A stretch of 6,770 nt of DNA, taken from the NCBI GenBank assembly GCA_900556795.1, contig USQD01000105.1:1-6770 (forward strand), given 5' to 3'. Within the stretch, counting starts at the first letter, position 1; each line of letters begins with the position of its first letter. The notes under the pieces are model-generated. The model made no database searches. It had not been told where the DNA came from and worked only from the letters and a program-made list of their open reading frames with translations. The translations under genes were made by a program, and so were the position numbers. This DNA comes from an uncultured Prevotella sp. (lineage in GTDB: Bacteria > Bacteroidota > Bacteroidia > Bacteroidales > Bacteroidaceae). Below are positions 1 through 6,234 of this stretch, piece after piece.

Positions 1-202
1 GGCAGAGAACAGCATCAACATTCTTGATATCTCTCAGACCATCGTACAGGAGTATTTCAACATGATGATGATTGTAGATATGAGCAAGATGACAAAATCG
101 TTTGAAGAGGTGGCTGATGAACTTGCCAACGTGGGTAAGGAACTCGGCGTGCAGGTAAAATGCCAGCGCGAAGAAATCTTTAACATGATGCACAGAATCT
201 AA
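1..202 (+). CDS. ACT domain-containing protein (UPF0237 family), 5'-truncated
   Basis: Sixty-six codons are visible, read from base 2 to the TAA at 200-202; the start lies outside the window. The family is usually about 90 residues, so roughly the first quarter is missing. Visible landmarks are an N-I-L-D-I strand, the segment S-Q-T-I-V-Q-E-Y-F with M-M-M-I-V-D-M, a helix around F-E-E-V-A-D-E-L, and the ending E-E-I-F-N-M-M-H-R-I, all typical of UPF0237 single-ACT proteins. ACT domains usually bind amino acids or similar small ligands and regulate a partner. Members are related to the glycine-cleavage regulator GcvR, but no ligand is established for this group. The gene lies 72 bp upstream of the UPF0210 gene, the standard pairing in many bacteria, which supports both calls. 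It is probably cytoplasmic and co-transcribed with that partner. Its stop codon lies in the first, degenerate copy of a short repeat that fills the gap. Confidence 0.88.
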   Translation, partial: AENSINILDISQTIVQEYFNMMMIVDMSKMTKSFEEVADELANVGKELGVQVKCQREEIFNMMHRI

Positions 203-204
203 AT

Positions 205-256
205 CAGGAATCCTGAAGTTTATATAATCAACAGGAATCCTAAAGTTTATAATCAA
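205..256. repeat. Two-copy imperfect tandem repeat in the ACT-PFL gap
   Basis: Copy 1 (205-231) and copy 2 (232-256) are directly adjacent and share C-A-G-G-A-A-T-C-C-T-(G/A)-A-A-G-T-T-T-A-T and the ending A-A-T-C-A-A. They differ by one substitution and a 2-bp indel. A degenerate half-copy at 193-204 (CAGAATCTAAAT) covers the stop codon of the ACT gene. AGGAATCCT within each copy is itself a near-palindrome (AGGA/TCCT around one base). The repeat occupies most of the 72-bp gap. Its function is unknown. Confidence 0.85.
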
Positions 257-274
257 TAGCTAAATTTTGAAAGT

Positions 275-1639
275 ATGATCAATATATCTGAGGTTATCGA
301 AACCAATAAGATGATAGAGCAGGAAAACTTCGATGTGCGCACCATCACCATGGGTATCAACCTCCTGGACTGCGCTTCTACCGATGTGGAGGAACTCTGT
401 CAGAATATACATAACAAGATTACACGACTTGCCAAAGACCTGGTGAAGACAGGAGAAGACATCTCTAAGGAGTTTGGCGTGCCTATCGTCAACAAGCGTA
501 TCTCCATCACTCCTATCTCACTGGTAGGCGGCTCTGCCTGCAAGACTACCGACGACTACGTGAAGGTTGCCAAGACCCTCGACAAGTGTGCCAAGGAGCT
601 CGGTGTCAACTTCCTCGGCGGTTACTCAGCCATTGTAAGCAAGGGAATGAGCAAGAGCGATGAACTCCTCATCCGTTCTATTCCACAGGCTATGGCACAG
701 ACCGATTTCGTCTGCAGCTCTGTCAACGTGGGTTCTACCAAGACCGGTATCAACATGGATGCAGTCCGTCTGATGGGTGAAATCATCAAGGATACAGCTG
801 AGGCTACCAAGGAAAAGGGTTCTTTGGGATGCGCCAAGCTCGTTGTGCTCTGCAATGCTCCTGACGACAACCCATTCATGGCTGGTGCCTTCCATGGCGT
901 TTCTGAAGCAGATGCTGTAGTAAGCGTTGGTGTCAGCGGTCCGGGTGTAGTAAAATATGCATTGGAGAAGGTGAAGGGCGAAAGCTTCGAGGTTCTCTGC
1001 GAGACCATCAAGCGCACAGCCTTCAAGATTACCCGTGTAGGTCAGTTGGTAGCTAAGGAGGCTTCACGCCGTCTCAACGTACCTTTCGGAATCATCGACC
1101 TTTCTCTGGCTCCTACTCCAGCTATTGGCGATAGCGTAGCTGATATTCTCGAGTTGATTGGTCTTGAACATGCCGGTGCTCCTGGTACCACAGCAGCGCT
1201 TGCTCTCCTGAACGATCAGGTGAAGAAGGGCGGTATCATGGCTTCATCATACGTTGGTGGTTTGAGCGGTGCTTTCATTCCTGTCAGCGAAGACCAGGGT
1301 ATGATTAATGCAGTAGAGGCAGGTGCACTGACCATCGAGAAGTTGGAGGCTATGACCTGCGTATGTTCTGTAGGTCTCGATATGATTGCCATTCCTGGCG
1401 ATACTCCAGCTACCACAGTTTCAGGTATCATTGCTGATGAGGCTGCTATCGGCATGGTCAACCAGAAGACCACAGCTGTCCGTGTCATCCCAGTTGTGGG
1501 CATGAAGGTTGGCGACAATGTAGACTTCGGTGGCTTGTTGGGTCATGCTCCTATCATGCCGGTCAACAAGTTCAGCTGCGCGGCATTCGTCAATCGTTTA
1601 GGTCGCATCCCTGCCCCTATCCACAGTTTCAAGAACTAA
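275..1639 (+). CDS. PFL family protein (UPF0210/DUF711)
   Basis: This complete 454-residue protein has the family's expected length. The fold of a streptococcal homologue resembles pyruvate formate-lyase and related glycyl-radical enzymes, but no reaction has been established and I do not assign one. Conserved-looking blocks are G-I-N-L-L-D-C near 27-33, [11 protein letters not shown] near 217-227, the [13 protein letters not shown] segment at 270-282, a glycine-rich block [15 protein letters not shown] near 328-342, and [16 protein letters not shown] at 362-377. The sequence ends with R-I-P-A-P-I-H-S. No signal peptide or membrane span is present, so it should be cytoplasmic. The start at 275 gives the normal N-terminus ([10 protein letters not shown]) and has no Shine-Dalgarno sequence. 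It follows its ACT-domain partner by 72 bp, which suggests ACT-mediated ligand control. Transcription ends at the hairpin 20 bp downstream. Confidence 0.93.
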   Translation: MINISEVIETNKMIEQENFDVRTITMGINLLDCASTDVEELCQNIHNKITRLAKDLVKTGEDISKEFGVPIVNKRISITPISLVGGSACKTTDDYVKVAKTLDKCAKELGVNFLGGYSAIVSKGMSKSDELLIRSIPQAMAQTDFVCSSVNVGSTKTGINMDAVRLMGEIIKDTAEATKEKGSLGCAKLVVLCNAPDDNPFMAGAFHGVSEADAVVSVGVSGPGVVKYALEKVKGESFEVLCETIKRTAFKITRVGQLVAKEASRRLNVPFGIIDLSLAPTPAIGDSVADILELIGLEHAGAPGTTAALALLNDQVKKGGIMASSYVGGLSGAFIPVSEDQGMINAVEAGALTIEKLEAMTCVCSVGLDMIAIPGDTPATTVSGIIADEAAIGMVNQKTTAVRVIPVVGMKVGDNVDFGGLLGHAPIMPVNKFSCAAFVNRLGRIPAPIHSFKN

Positions 1640-1652
1640 CATTAAGTTTCAA
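1625..1652. repeat. 8-bp direct repeat spanning the PFL gene end
   Basis: AGTTTCAA occurs at 1625-1632, in the last codons of the PFL gene, and again at 1645-1652, six bases after the stop codon. The period is 20 bp. It is short enough to be chance alone; it is listed because four other gene ends in the window show the same arrangement. Confidence 0.5.
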
Positions 1653-1658
1653 TACAGT

Positions 1659-1699
1659 AAAAGCCCCGGAAGTCATCGTCAGACTTTCGGGGCTTTTTT
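1659..1699 (+). terminator. Intrinsic terminator after the PFL gene
   Basis: The left arm AAGCCCCGGAAGTC (1661-1674) pairs with GACTTTCGGGGCTT (1682-1695) across a 7-base loop, with one G-U wobble and two extra A-T pairs at the base. A run of six T (1694-1699) overlaps and follows the right arm. The stem is long, G/C-rich at its base and ideally placed 20 bp after the stop codon. On the minus strand the hairpin is followed by only four T and one pair becomes an A-C mismatch, so it may also stop the convergent glycosidase transcript, less efficiently. Confidence 0.93.
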
Positions 1700-1717
1700 A
1701 ATATCATCGGACTAGCC

Positions 1718-1736
1718 GAATGAAATTAGAATGAAA
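1718..1736. repeat. 8-bp direct repeat flanking the glycosidase stop codon
   Basis: GAATGAAA occurs at 1718-1725 and 1729-1736. Read on the coding (minus) strand this is TTTCATTC, stop TAA, TTTCATTC. The last codons are thus repeated immediately after the stop with an 11-bp period. It is too short to be significant alone; see the gene-end repeat finding. Confidence 0.5.
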
Positions 1737-3234
1737 CTTTAATTTTCTTACCTTTACTCTCATTACCTACTCTGTCAAGAGCAGTAATGACATAAACATA
1801 CTTTTTGCCCTTCTCATATTTCACTTTATAGAAAGGATCGTAAGTCACCTTCTGCAAGGCTTTCACATTGCGTAGATCAATCTTCTCTCCCTTTTCAAAG
1901 CGATAAACAGCAAAGCGATTCACCTCATCACCCCATTTCTTCGTTTTCCATTTTGGAGCTTTCCATACCAGAAGAGGGCCAAACTCAGTCCAGAGCAGCT
2001 TGATTCCCTTTACCTTTTTAGGATCCTTGTCATCAAGGAAAGGCATCAACGGAGGGAGAGCAGGATACTTCCAGTAATGATTACGGAGAGTATGACCGAT
2101 ATTGCCCACATTGTCAACAGCCGTCTTGGCATACCATAATACTGTACCCTGCACATTATTCATCTGCTGATGCAGACGCTGCTTGGCAGGCAACTGATGA
2201 CTGCCTGGGTTTGAAGGATCAGAATACTTGGCAGTACGCTCTATATCTTCGCCGATATACAGCGGACGATTGCCGGCATGCCTGTTCCACCAGGTGATGA
2301 GCGTCTTGTAGTCAGCCGCCTTATTGCCAATCTCCCAATACAGTTGAGGAACGGTATAGTCAACAAAACCATTGTTTACCCAAAGCAATACATCGGCATA
2401 GAGATCATCATAGTTCTGCAGACCGTAAGTCTCAGAACCGTTAGGATCGGTACGCTTGTTGCGATAGATACCGAAAGGCGAAACACCGAACTTCACCCAA
2501 GGCTTGATGGCATGAATCGTCTCACTCAATTCCTTGACGAATCGGCTGACGTTGTCTCGACGCCAATCGCCAATGTTTCTGAATCCTCTTGGATACTGTC
2601 TGTAAAGCGCCTGATCAGGAATCTGCTTGCCAGCCACCGGATAAGGATAGAAGTAATCATCAATATGGAAACCATCAATATCATATCTTCCTACGATATC
2701 AGCAGCAACACGGCAAGTATATTCAGTAGCCTCTCGCAGAGCCGGATTAAGAAGCATCAGATTGTCATACTTGAAACAAAGTTCAGGATGCTTCCTGACA
2801 ACGCTCTTAGGCGAAAGATTATTGTATGGGGTAGCACTGTGCTTTGCTCTGAAGGGATTGATCCAGGCATGAATTTCCATACCGCGGTTATGACACTGCT
2901 CCACCATCCACTGCAACGGATCCCAATAAGGTGAAGGCGCCTTTCCCTGTACCCCCGTCAGATAACGGCTCCAAGGTTCATACTCACTGGCATAAAGCGC
3001 ATCACATTCCGCACGAACCTGGAAGATGATGGCATTCACCCCATCCTTCTGCAACTCATCCAGCTGTTTGCTCAGCATGGACTGGATCTGCTGTGTGCTT
3101 TTACCTAAATATTGCCCATTGACGCACTGAATCCATGCGCCACGAAACTCTCGCTTGTTCTGTGCCATCAGCGAAGTCTGAAACACCAGTATCATCGCCA
3201 GAATCAGCAATCCAAAGTTTTTCTCTCTTCTCAT
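1726..3234 (-). CDS. Secreted family 10 glycosyl hydrolase-like protein (GHL10/DUF187)
   Basis: This 502-residue protein starts with a Sec signal peptide: R-R-E-K, a hydrophobic stretch at about 8-22, and probable cleavage after A24 (S-L-M-A, then Q-N-K). There is no lipobox cysteine, so a soluble periplasmic or secreted enzyme is expected. The GHL10 TIM-barrel-like domain (about 28-385) begins with E-F-R-G-A-W-I-Q. It contains A-I-I-F-Q-V-R-A-E-C-D at 68-78, I-H-A-W-I-N-P-F at 121-128, D-I-D-G-F-H-I-D-D-Y-F at 185-195, and V-P-Q-L-Y-W-E at 295-301. D187, D192, D193 and E301 are candidate catalytic acids by position only. Residues about 405-502 look like a fibronectin III-type beta domain (V-Y-V-I-T-A-L-D-R-V-G-N-E-S-K-G near the end). 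The E. coli relative DigH (YddW) cleaves denuded peptidoglycan glycans, so a cell-wall role is plausible, but a dietary or host glycan substrate cannot be excluded. The gene lies 52 bp after the TRIC gene. Confidence 0.92.
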   Translation of the reverse strand: MRREKNFGLLILAMILVFQTSLMAQNKREFRGAWIQCVNGQYLGKSTQQIQSMLSKQLDELQKDGVNAIIFQVRAECDALYASEYEPWSRYLTGVQGKAPSPYWDPLQWMVEQCHNRGMEIHAWINPFRAKHSATPYNNLSPKSVVRKHPELCFKYDNLMLLNPALREATEYTCRVAADIVGRYDIDGFHIDDYFYPYPVAGKQIPDQALYRQYPRGFRNIGDWRRDNVSRFVKELSETIHAIKPWVKFGVSPFGIYRNKRTDPNGSETYGLQNYDDLYADVLLWVNNGFVDYTVPQLYWEIGNKAADYKTLITWWNRHAGNRPLYIGEDIERTAKYSDPSNPGSHQLPAKQRLHQQMNNVQGTVLWYAKTAVDNVGNIGHTLRNHYWKYPALPPLMPFLDDKDPKKVKGIKLLWTEFGPLLVWKAPKWKTKKWGDEVNRFAVYRFEKGEKIDLRNVKALQKVTYDPFYKVKYEKGKKYVYVITALDRVGNESKGKKIKVSF

Positions 3235-3252
3235 GTATTATTGTTTAATGTT

Positions 3253-3294
3253 TAATTATCATTTGTCAATTATGAATTGTATATTATCAATTGT
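3253..3294. repeat. Three tandem 14-bp units starting in the TRIC gene end
   Basis: On the minus strand three adjacent 14-mers run ACAATTGATAATAT (3294-3281), ACAATTCATAATTG (3280-3267) and ACAAATGATAATTA (3266-3253). Each pair matches at 11 of 14 positions with no indel. The first unit contains the last codons and the TGA stop (3289-3287) of the TRIC gene. The rest of the gap to the glycosidase start (3235-3252) holds a shorter ATTAAAC duplication. No promoter of the TTTG/TAnnTTTG type is seen in the gap. Confidence 0.75.
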
Positions 3295-3937
3295 TCTTCT
3301 CTTCCTCATCCCGAAGCGTAGGCAGCGAGATGTGGTATTTCACGGCAAGCAGGCGGATGGCGCAGACGGTTACGAAGGAAGCAACCACCGTTATGTAGAG
3401 GCTCACGCCAAGATAGCTGAAGCCCCAGTAGACGAGACCGCCGATGATGCAAGCCATCGCATAAATCTCCTTGCGGAAAATCACCGGCTCCTCATTCAGA
3501 AGTACATCACGGATGACACCACCGAACGAACCTGTGATGCAACCCATGATGATGGCTACCCAGAACGGGAAACCGCAATCGAGGGTCTTCTGGATTCCGG
3601 CTATATTGAAAAGCGCCAAGCCCAGGGTATCGAAAAGAAACCAGGTACTGTCCAGGCGCTTCAGATAATGATGGCACAAAATAACCACCAGCTGAGCCAA
3701 CAGCGTAAAGAGAAGGTAGATAGGACTCGACATCCAGAATGGAGTCTGACCTAACATCACATCACGGATGGTTCCGCCACCAATGGCAACAGCCACGCCA
3801 CATACAAATCCACCCAGCCAGTCGTAATGCTTGCTGGCTGCAAGTCTGATGCCCGAAAGGGCAAATGCAAAAGTTCCGATGAACTCAATGACGCTCTGAA
3901 GCGTCATCACCAGTTCCGGATCATTATGAATAGTCAT
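3287..3937 (-). CDS. TRIC family cation channel protein (YadS/UPF0126 type)
   Basis: The 216-residue length is typical of bacterial TRIC proteins. They are seven-span inner-membrane channels, trimeric in solved structures and generally thought to conduct K+ or other monovalent cations. The internal duplication of the family is visible. Repeat one has A-F-A-L-S-G at 24-29 and G-G-G-T-I-R-D at 53-59. Repeat two has D-T-L-G-L-A-L-F at 103-110 and G-G-V-I-R-D-V-L at 139-146. The paired G-G-x-I-R-D motifs contain the basic residues associated with lipid binding or gating. Hydrophobic spans cover most of 14-200, and the tail (R-D-E-E-E-K-N-N) is charged. The start at 3937 is preferred, but M11 would also leave the first span intact. 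The gene follows rarA by 93 bp on the same strand, with no clear promoter between them. Its stop lies within a 14-bp tandem repeat. Confidence 0.93.
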   Translation of the reverse strand: MTIHNDPELVMTLQSVIEFIGTFAFALSGIRLAASKHYDWLGGFVCGVAVAIGGGTIRDVMLGQTPFWMSSPIYLLFTLLAQLVVILCHHYLKRLDSTWFLFDTLGLALFNIAGIQKTLDCGFPFWVAIIMGCITGSFGGVIRDVLLNEEPVIFRKEIYAMACIIGGLVYWGFSYLGVSLYITVVASFVTVCAIRLLAVKYHISLPTLRDEEEKNN

Positions 3938-3976
3938 TTTCTAGTAATAGTTAGTTGGTTTCAATTATTATCAATT

Positions 3977-4049
3977 CCAATCATTAAAGTGCTCCTTATT
4001 ATTCCTAATTCCTAAAGCGCTCATATTTTTCTAATCCCTAAAGCGCTCA
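3977..4049. repeat. Gene-end repeat: last rarA codons copied twice downstream
   Basis: Copy A (4031-4049) contains the final codons and the TAG stop of rarA. Copy B (4005-4023) matches it at 18 of 19 bases. Copy C (3977-3995) matches copy B at about 13 of 19. Read on the coding strand, A and B are TGAGCGCTTTAGG(G/A)ATTAG. The periods are 26 and 28 bp, not multiples of three, and the spacers (AAAAATA, GAATAATAA) are unrelated. The repeat fills about half of the rarA-TRIC gap. Confidence 0.88.
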
Positions 4050-5305
4050 CCCCAGCAGGTTATCATCCAGTTGTAGAGGCGCTCCTCGGAAGGAGAATGT
4101 TGCGGATGCCAGAAGCGGGAATCACGAAGCTCATCCGGCAGATACTGCTGCTCAGTAAAATGCCCCGGATAGTCATGAGGATATTTGTAGCCATCATGAT
4201 AGCCCAGGTTCTTCATCAACTTGGTAGGCGCATTCCTGAGATGCAGAGGCACTGGCAGGTTGCCTGTCTGTCTGACCGTAGCAATAGCATCGTTGATGCC
4301 CAGATAGGCACTGTTGCTCTTGGGACTGGTGGCAAGATAAACCACCGCCTCGGCAAGTGCGATGCGAGCCTCAGGCCAACCGATCTTCATCACCGTATCA
4401 AAGGCGGCATTCGCCAGCAGCAAGGCGTTCGGATTAGCCAATCCCACATCCTCGCTGGCACTGATCACAACTCTCCGGGCGATAAACTGCGGATCTTCCC
4501 CACCCTCTATCATTCGCGCCATCCAATAGAGCGCCGCATCAGGATCACTGCCACGGATGCTCTTGATAAAGGCTGAGATGATGTCATAATGCATCTCGCC
4601 CTGCTTATCGTAAGCCAGCGGATTCTGCTGCAACTGGTGTTCTACCATCTGATCGGTAACAACCACGTCGTCCGAGCCTGCCGAGTCAATCACCAGTTCC
4701 AGGATGTTGAGCAGCTTACGTGCATCTCCTCCGCTGTATCTCAACAAGGCGCCCTTCTCCTTCAGTTCAATATGTTTCTCCCTGAGTTCCACATCCCCAG
4801 TTATAGCACGATCCAGGAGTTCTTCGAGATCTTCCTTTTCCAAAGGTTTCAGGACATAGAGCTGACAACGGGAGAGCAACGGTCTGATGACCTCGAACGA
4901 AGGATTCTCCGTAGTAGCGCCAATCAACGTAACAATTCCCTTCTCCACGGCACCCAGGAGCGAGTCCTGCTGGCTCTTGGAGAAGCGGTGAATTTCATCT
5001 ATAAATAAAATAGGTGAAGCGGAATTGAAGAATCTTCCACTCTTCGCCCTTTCTATTACCTCACGCACATCCTTTACACCACTGGTTACCGCAGAGAGAG
5101 TGTAGAAAGGCACCTTCAAGGTCTGCGCCACAATCTGCGCCAAGGTAGTCTTCCCCACTCCTGGTGGTCCCCACAGGATAAAAGAAGATATGCGTCCTGC
5201 ATCAATCATCTTGCGCAGGACGGCACCCTCACCAACGAGATGCTTCTGACCGACATAATCGGCAAGCGTGTGAGGCCTCATTCTTTCAGCTAACGGTTCA
5301 CTCAT
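4031..5305 (-). CDS. rarA: Replication-associated recombination protein A (AAA+ ATPase)
   Basis: RarA (MgsA) is a cytoplasmic ATPase related to clamp-loader subunits and eukaryotic WRNIP1. It acts at stalled or gapped replication forks and interacts with SSB in E. coli. Translated from 5305 it is 424 residues. Visible parts are the N-terminal P-L-A-E-R-M-R-P with Y-V-G-Q at 17-20, Walker A G-P-P-G-V-G-K-T at 46-53, and Walker B I-L-F-I-D-E at 99-104. Sensor 1 is G-A-T-T-E-N-P at 129-135, the probable arginine finger is R146 in L-L-S-R-C, and sensor 2 is G-G-D-A-R-K-L-L-N at 192-200. The MgsA C-terminal domain includes S-A-S-E-D-V-G-L-A-N-P at 282-292. The frame stays open upstream to an ATG at 5348-5350, but that adds a non-conserved Phe/Tyr-rich 15-mer and lies upstream of the -33 element. 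The start at 5305 places P-L-A-x-R-M-R-P at the usual N-terminus. It is probably the first gene of a unit with the TRIC and GHL10 genes. Confidence 0.96.
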   Translation of the reverse strand: MSEPLAERMRPHTLADYVGQKHLVGEGAVLRKMIDAGRISSFILWGPPGVGKTTLAQIVAQTLKVPFYTLSAVTSGVKDVREVIERAKSGRFFNSASPILFIDEIHRFSKSQQDSLLGAVEKGIVTLIGATTENPSFEVIRPLLSRCQLYVLKPLEKEDLEELLDRAITGDVELREKHIELKEKGALLRYSGGDARKLLNILELVIDSAGSDDVVVTDQMVEHQLQQNPLAYDKQGEMHYDIISAFIKSIRGSDPDAALYWMARMIEGGEDPQFIARRVVISASEDVGLANPNALLLANAAFDTVMKIGWPEARIALAEAVVYLATSPKSNSAYLGINDAIATVRQTGNLPVPLHLRNAPTKLMKNLGYHDGYKYPHDYPGHFTEQQYLPDELRDSRFWHPQHSPSEERLYNWMITCWGERFRD

Positions 5306-5309
5306 ACTG

Positions 5310-5342
5310 CAAAGGTAATAAAAAAAACGAAACCGACACAAA
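5310..5342 (-). promoter_or_regulatory. Bacteroidota-type promoter for rarA
   Basis: On the minus strand, TTTG (5342-5339) and TACCTTTG (5317-5310) match the Bacteroidota -33 TTTG and -7 TAnnTTTG elements exactly, with a 21-bp spacer at the upper end of the usual 19-21. The spacer contains an 8-base T tract. The last base of the -7 element is only four bases upstream of the rarA ATG, so transcription would start at or within a few bases of the start codon. Confidence 0.8.
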
Positions 5343-5378
5343 AAAAACAATGAAAAAATAAAAAAACAGGCTAGAAAA

Positions 5379-5410
5379 TTTGGATATATAAAAAGAAGTA
5401 CTTAATTTTG
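5379..5410 (+). promoter_or_regulatory. Bacteroidota-type promoter for the acidic-tail gene
   Basis: TTTG (5379-5382), a 20-bp spacer and TAATTTTG (5403-5410) match the -33/-7 consensus exactly. The predicted start of transcription is near 5415, leaving a short A-rich leader of about 15 nt before the ATG at 5431. It diverges from the rarA promoter; the two -33 elements are 36 bp apart. Confidence 0.82.
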
Positions 5411-5430
5411 CAATCAAAATATAGTAGACA

Positions 5431-6234
5431 ATGAAAAAAGACAAAGTTATAACACTCAAGACGCTCACAAAGAGCAGTGTATGGGAAGTGCAGGAGAACG
5501 ATGTTTTCCGCCTTTGGGAAGCTGCCGAGAAAGACAACGACCTGAAGGACAATCAGCGTAAGTATCTAGACATCATCCGCAGTGCATTCGAAATGGAGAA
5601 GGTTACCGTAGATCGCCCTGAGGTGCTGGATAAGTTAACAGAACGTGGCTTCAAGATCGGAACCTTCCGCATTGACGACCAGAACGTGAAATATGCCATC
5701 AAGAAGCGCCCTATCATGCGCGTTACAGACCTGACATACGAGAACGTAGGTCATATCACAGCCAGCAAGCTCATCGAACTGCTGGAGCGCAACTTCGGTG
5801 GCGGATGGGAAAGTCTACCTCAGAGCATCCAAGACATCATCGAGAGCAACTTCGACATCAGCACCACTACCCTTCCTAAGGATCGTCTGAAGAAGCCAGG
5901 TGGCTTGTACGAGAAGAAGCTTGCCGATGATTACGAGGTGCTCGTCGTGCCTAAGGGTACATGGGTAGAGGCAATCTTCGCCAAGGAGAAGCCAAAGGTG
6001 GAGAAAATCCGCATGAAGTTCATGGACGAGGACGAACTGGACCGTAATGATGAGGACGAGGACGATGAGGACGAGGACGCACCAGAGATTGAGGATCACT
6101 ACAACGATCCTGATGAGGACGACGATGCCTTCGACGATGACAAGTTGACCGAGGAGAGTTACCGCACTACATTCGAAGACCCAGAGAACCTTGGTCTTGA
6201 AGATGCAGAGGACGTTGCTGACGACGACTACTAA
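5431..6234 (+). CDS. Unrecognised 267-aa protein with a long acidic C-terminal tail
   Basis: I do not recognise the family. The protein starts M-K-K-D-K-V and has no signal peptide or membrane span, so it is probably cytoplasmic. Residues 1-195 look folded: helical stretches near 22-56 and 61-72, G-F-K-I-G-T-F-R-I at 73-81 followed by a likely strand (V-K-Y-A-I), a helix at 112-121, then W-E-S-L-P-Q-S-I-Q-D-I-I at 126-137. A basic linker around 149-163 precedes Y-E-V-L-V-V-P-K-G-T-W-V-E at 168-180. From 199 to the end, 39 of 69 residues are Asp or Glu, including a perfect 15-bp tandem duplication at 6049-6078. A folded basic-to-neutral body with a polyacidic tail recalls nucleic-acid-associated or chaperone-like proteins such as the Firmicutes RNA polymerase delta subunit. 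That is an analogy, not homology. It has its own promoter divergent from rarA and heads a probable unit with two small membrane-protein genes. Confidence 0.88.
   Translation: MKKDKVITLKTLTKSSVWEVQENDVFRLWEAAEKDNDLKDNQRKYLDIIRSAFEMEKVTVDRPEVLDKLTERGFKIGTFRIDDQNVKYAIKKRPIMRVTDLTYENVGHITASKLIELLERNFGGGWESLPQSIQDIIESNFDISTTTLPKDRLKKPGGLYEKKLADDYEVLVVPKGTWVEAIFAKEKPKVEKIRMKFMDEDELDRNDEDEDDEDEDAPEIEDHYNDPDEDDDAFDDDKLTEESYRTTFEDPENLGLEDAEDVADDDY
6049..6078 (+). repeat. Perfect 15-bp tandem duplication in the acidic tail
   Basis: GATGAGGACGAGGAC occurs at 6049-6063 and again, identical, at 6064-6078. It is in frame and encodes D-E-D-E-D twice (residues 207-216). Identical codon choice suggests a recent duplication and a site prone to in-frame length change. 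Confidence 0.9.

Noticed and set aside
262..269. AAATTTTG as a -7 element for the PFL gene
   Set aside because: One mismatch to TAnnTTTG and no TTTG at the right distance upstream; co-transcription with the ACT gene explains it better.
622..1026. 134-aa and 89-aa minus-strand frames inside the PFL gene
   Set aside because: Antisense shadows of a clearly conserved coding gene; no family features and no promoter.
1216..1518. 100-aa minus-strand frame inside the PFL gene
   Set aside because: Antisense shadow of the conserved C-terminal half of the PFL protein.
2278..2934. 218-aa plus-strand frame opposite the GHL10 gene
   Set aside because: Antisense shadow; the minus strand carries the signal peptide and GHL10 motifs throughout this stretch.
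3233..4015. Plus-strand frames of 173, 65 and 62 aa opposite the TRIC gene
   Set aside because: Antisense to a recognisable TRIC protein with both G-G-x-I-R-D repeats; no promoter or family features.
4097..5008. Plus-strand frames of 159 and 139 aa opposite rarA
   Set aside because: Antisense shadows of conserved AAA+ and MgsA domain codons.
5306..5350. Upstream rarA start at 5350
   Set aside because: Adds a non-conserved Phe/Tyr-rich 15-mer encoded by A-tracts and lies upstream of the promoter's -33 element.
5298..5552. 84-aa minus-strand frame in the divergent promoter region
   Set aside because: Phe/Ser-rich translation of A-tracts and of the antisense of the acidic-tail gene start; overlaps both promoters.
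5815..6099. 94-aa minus-strand frame, Leu/Val-rich and membrane-like
   Set aside because: Hydrophobicity is an artefact of reading Asp/Glu codons in reverse complement (GAC gives GTC, GAG gives CTC).
5431..6234. Assignment of the acidic-tail protein as RNA polymerase delta subunit
   Set aside because: Only the overall layout (folded body plus acidic tail) is similar; no convincing N-terminal domain match, and delta is a Firmicutes protein.
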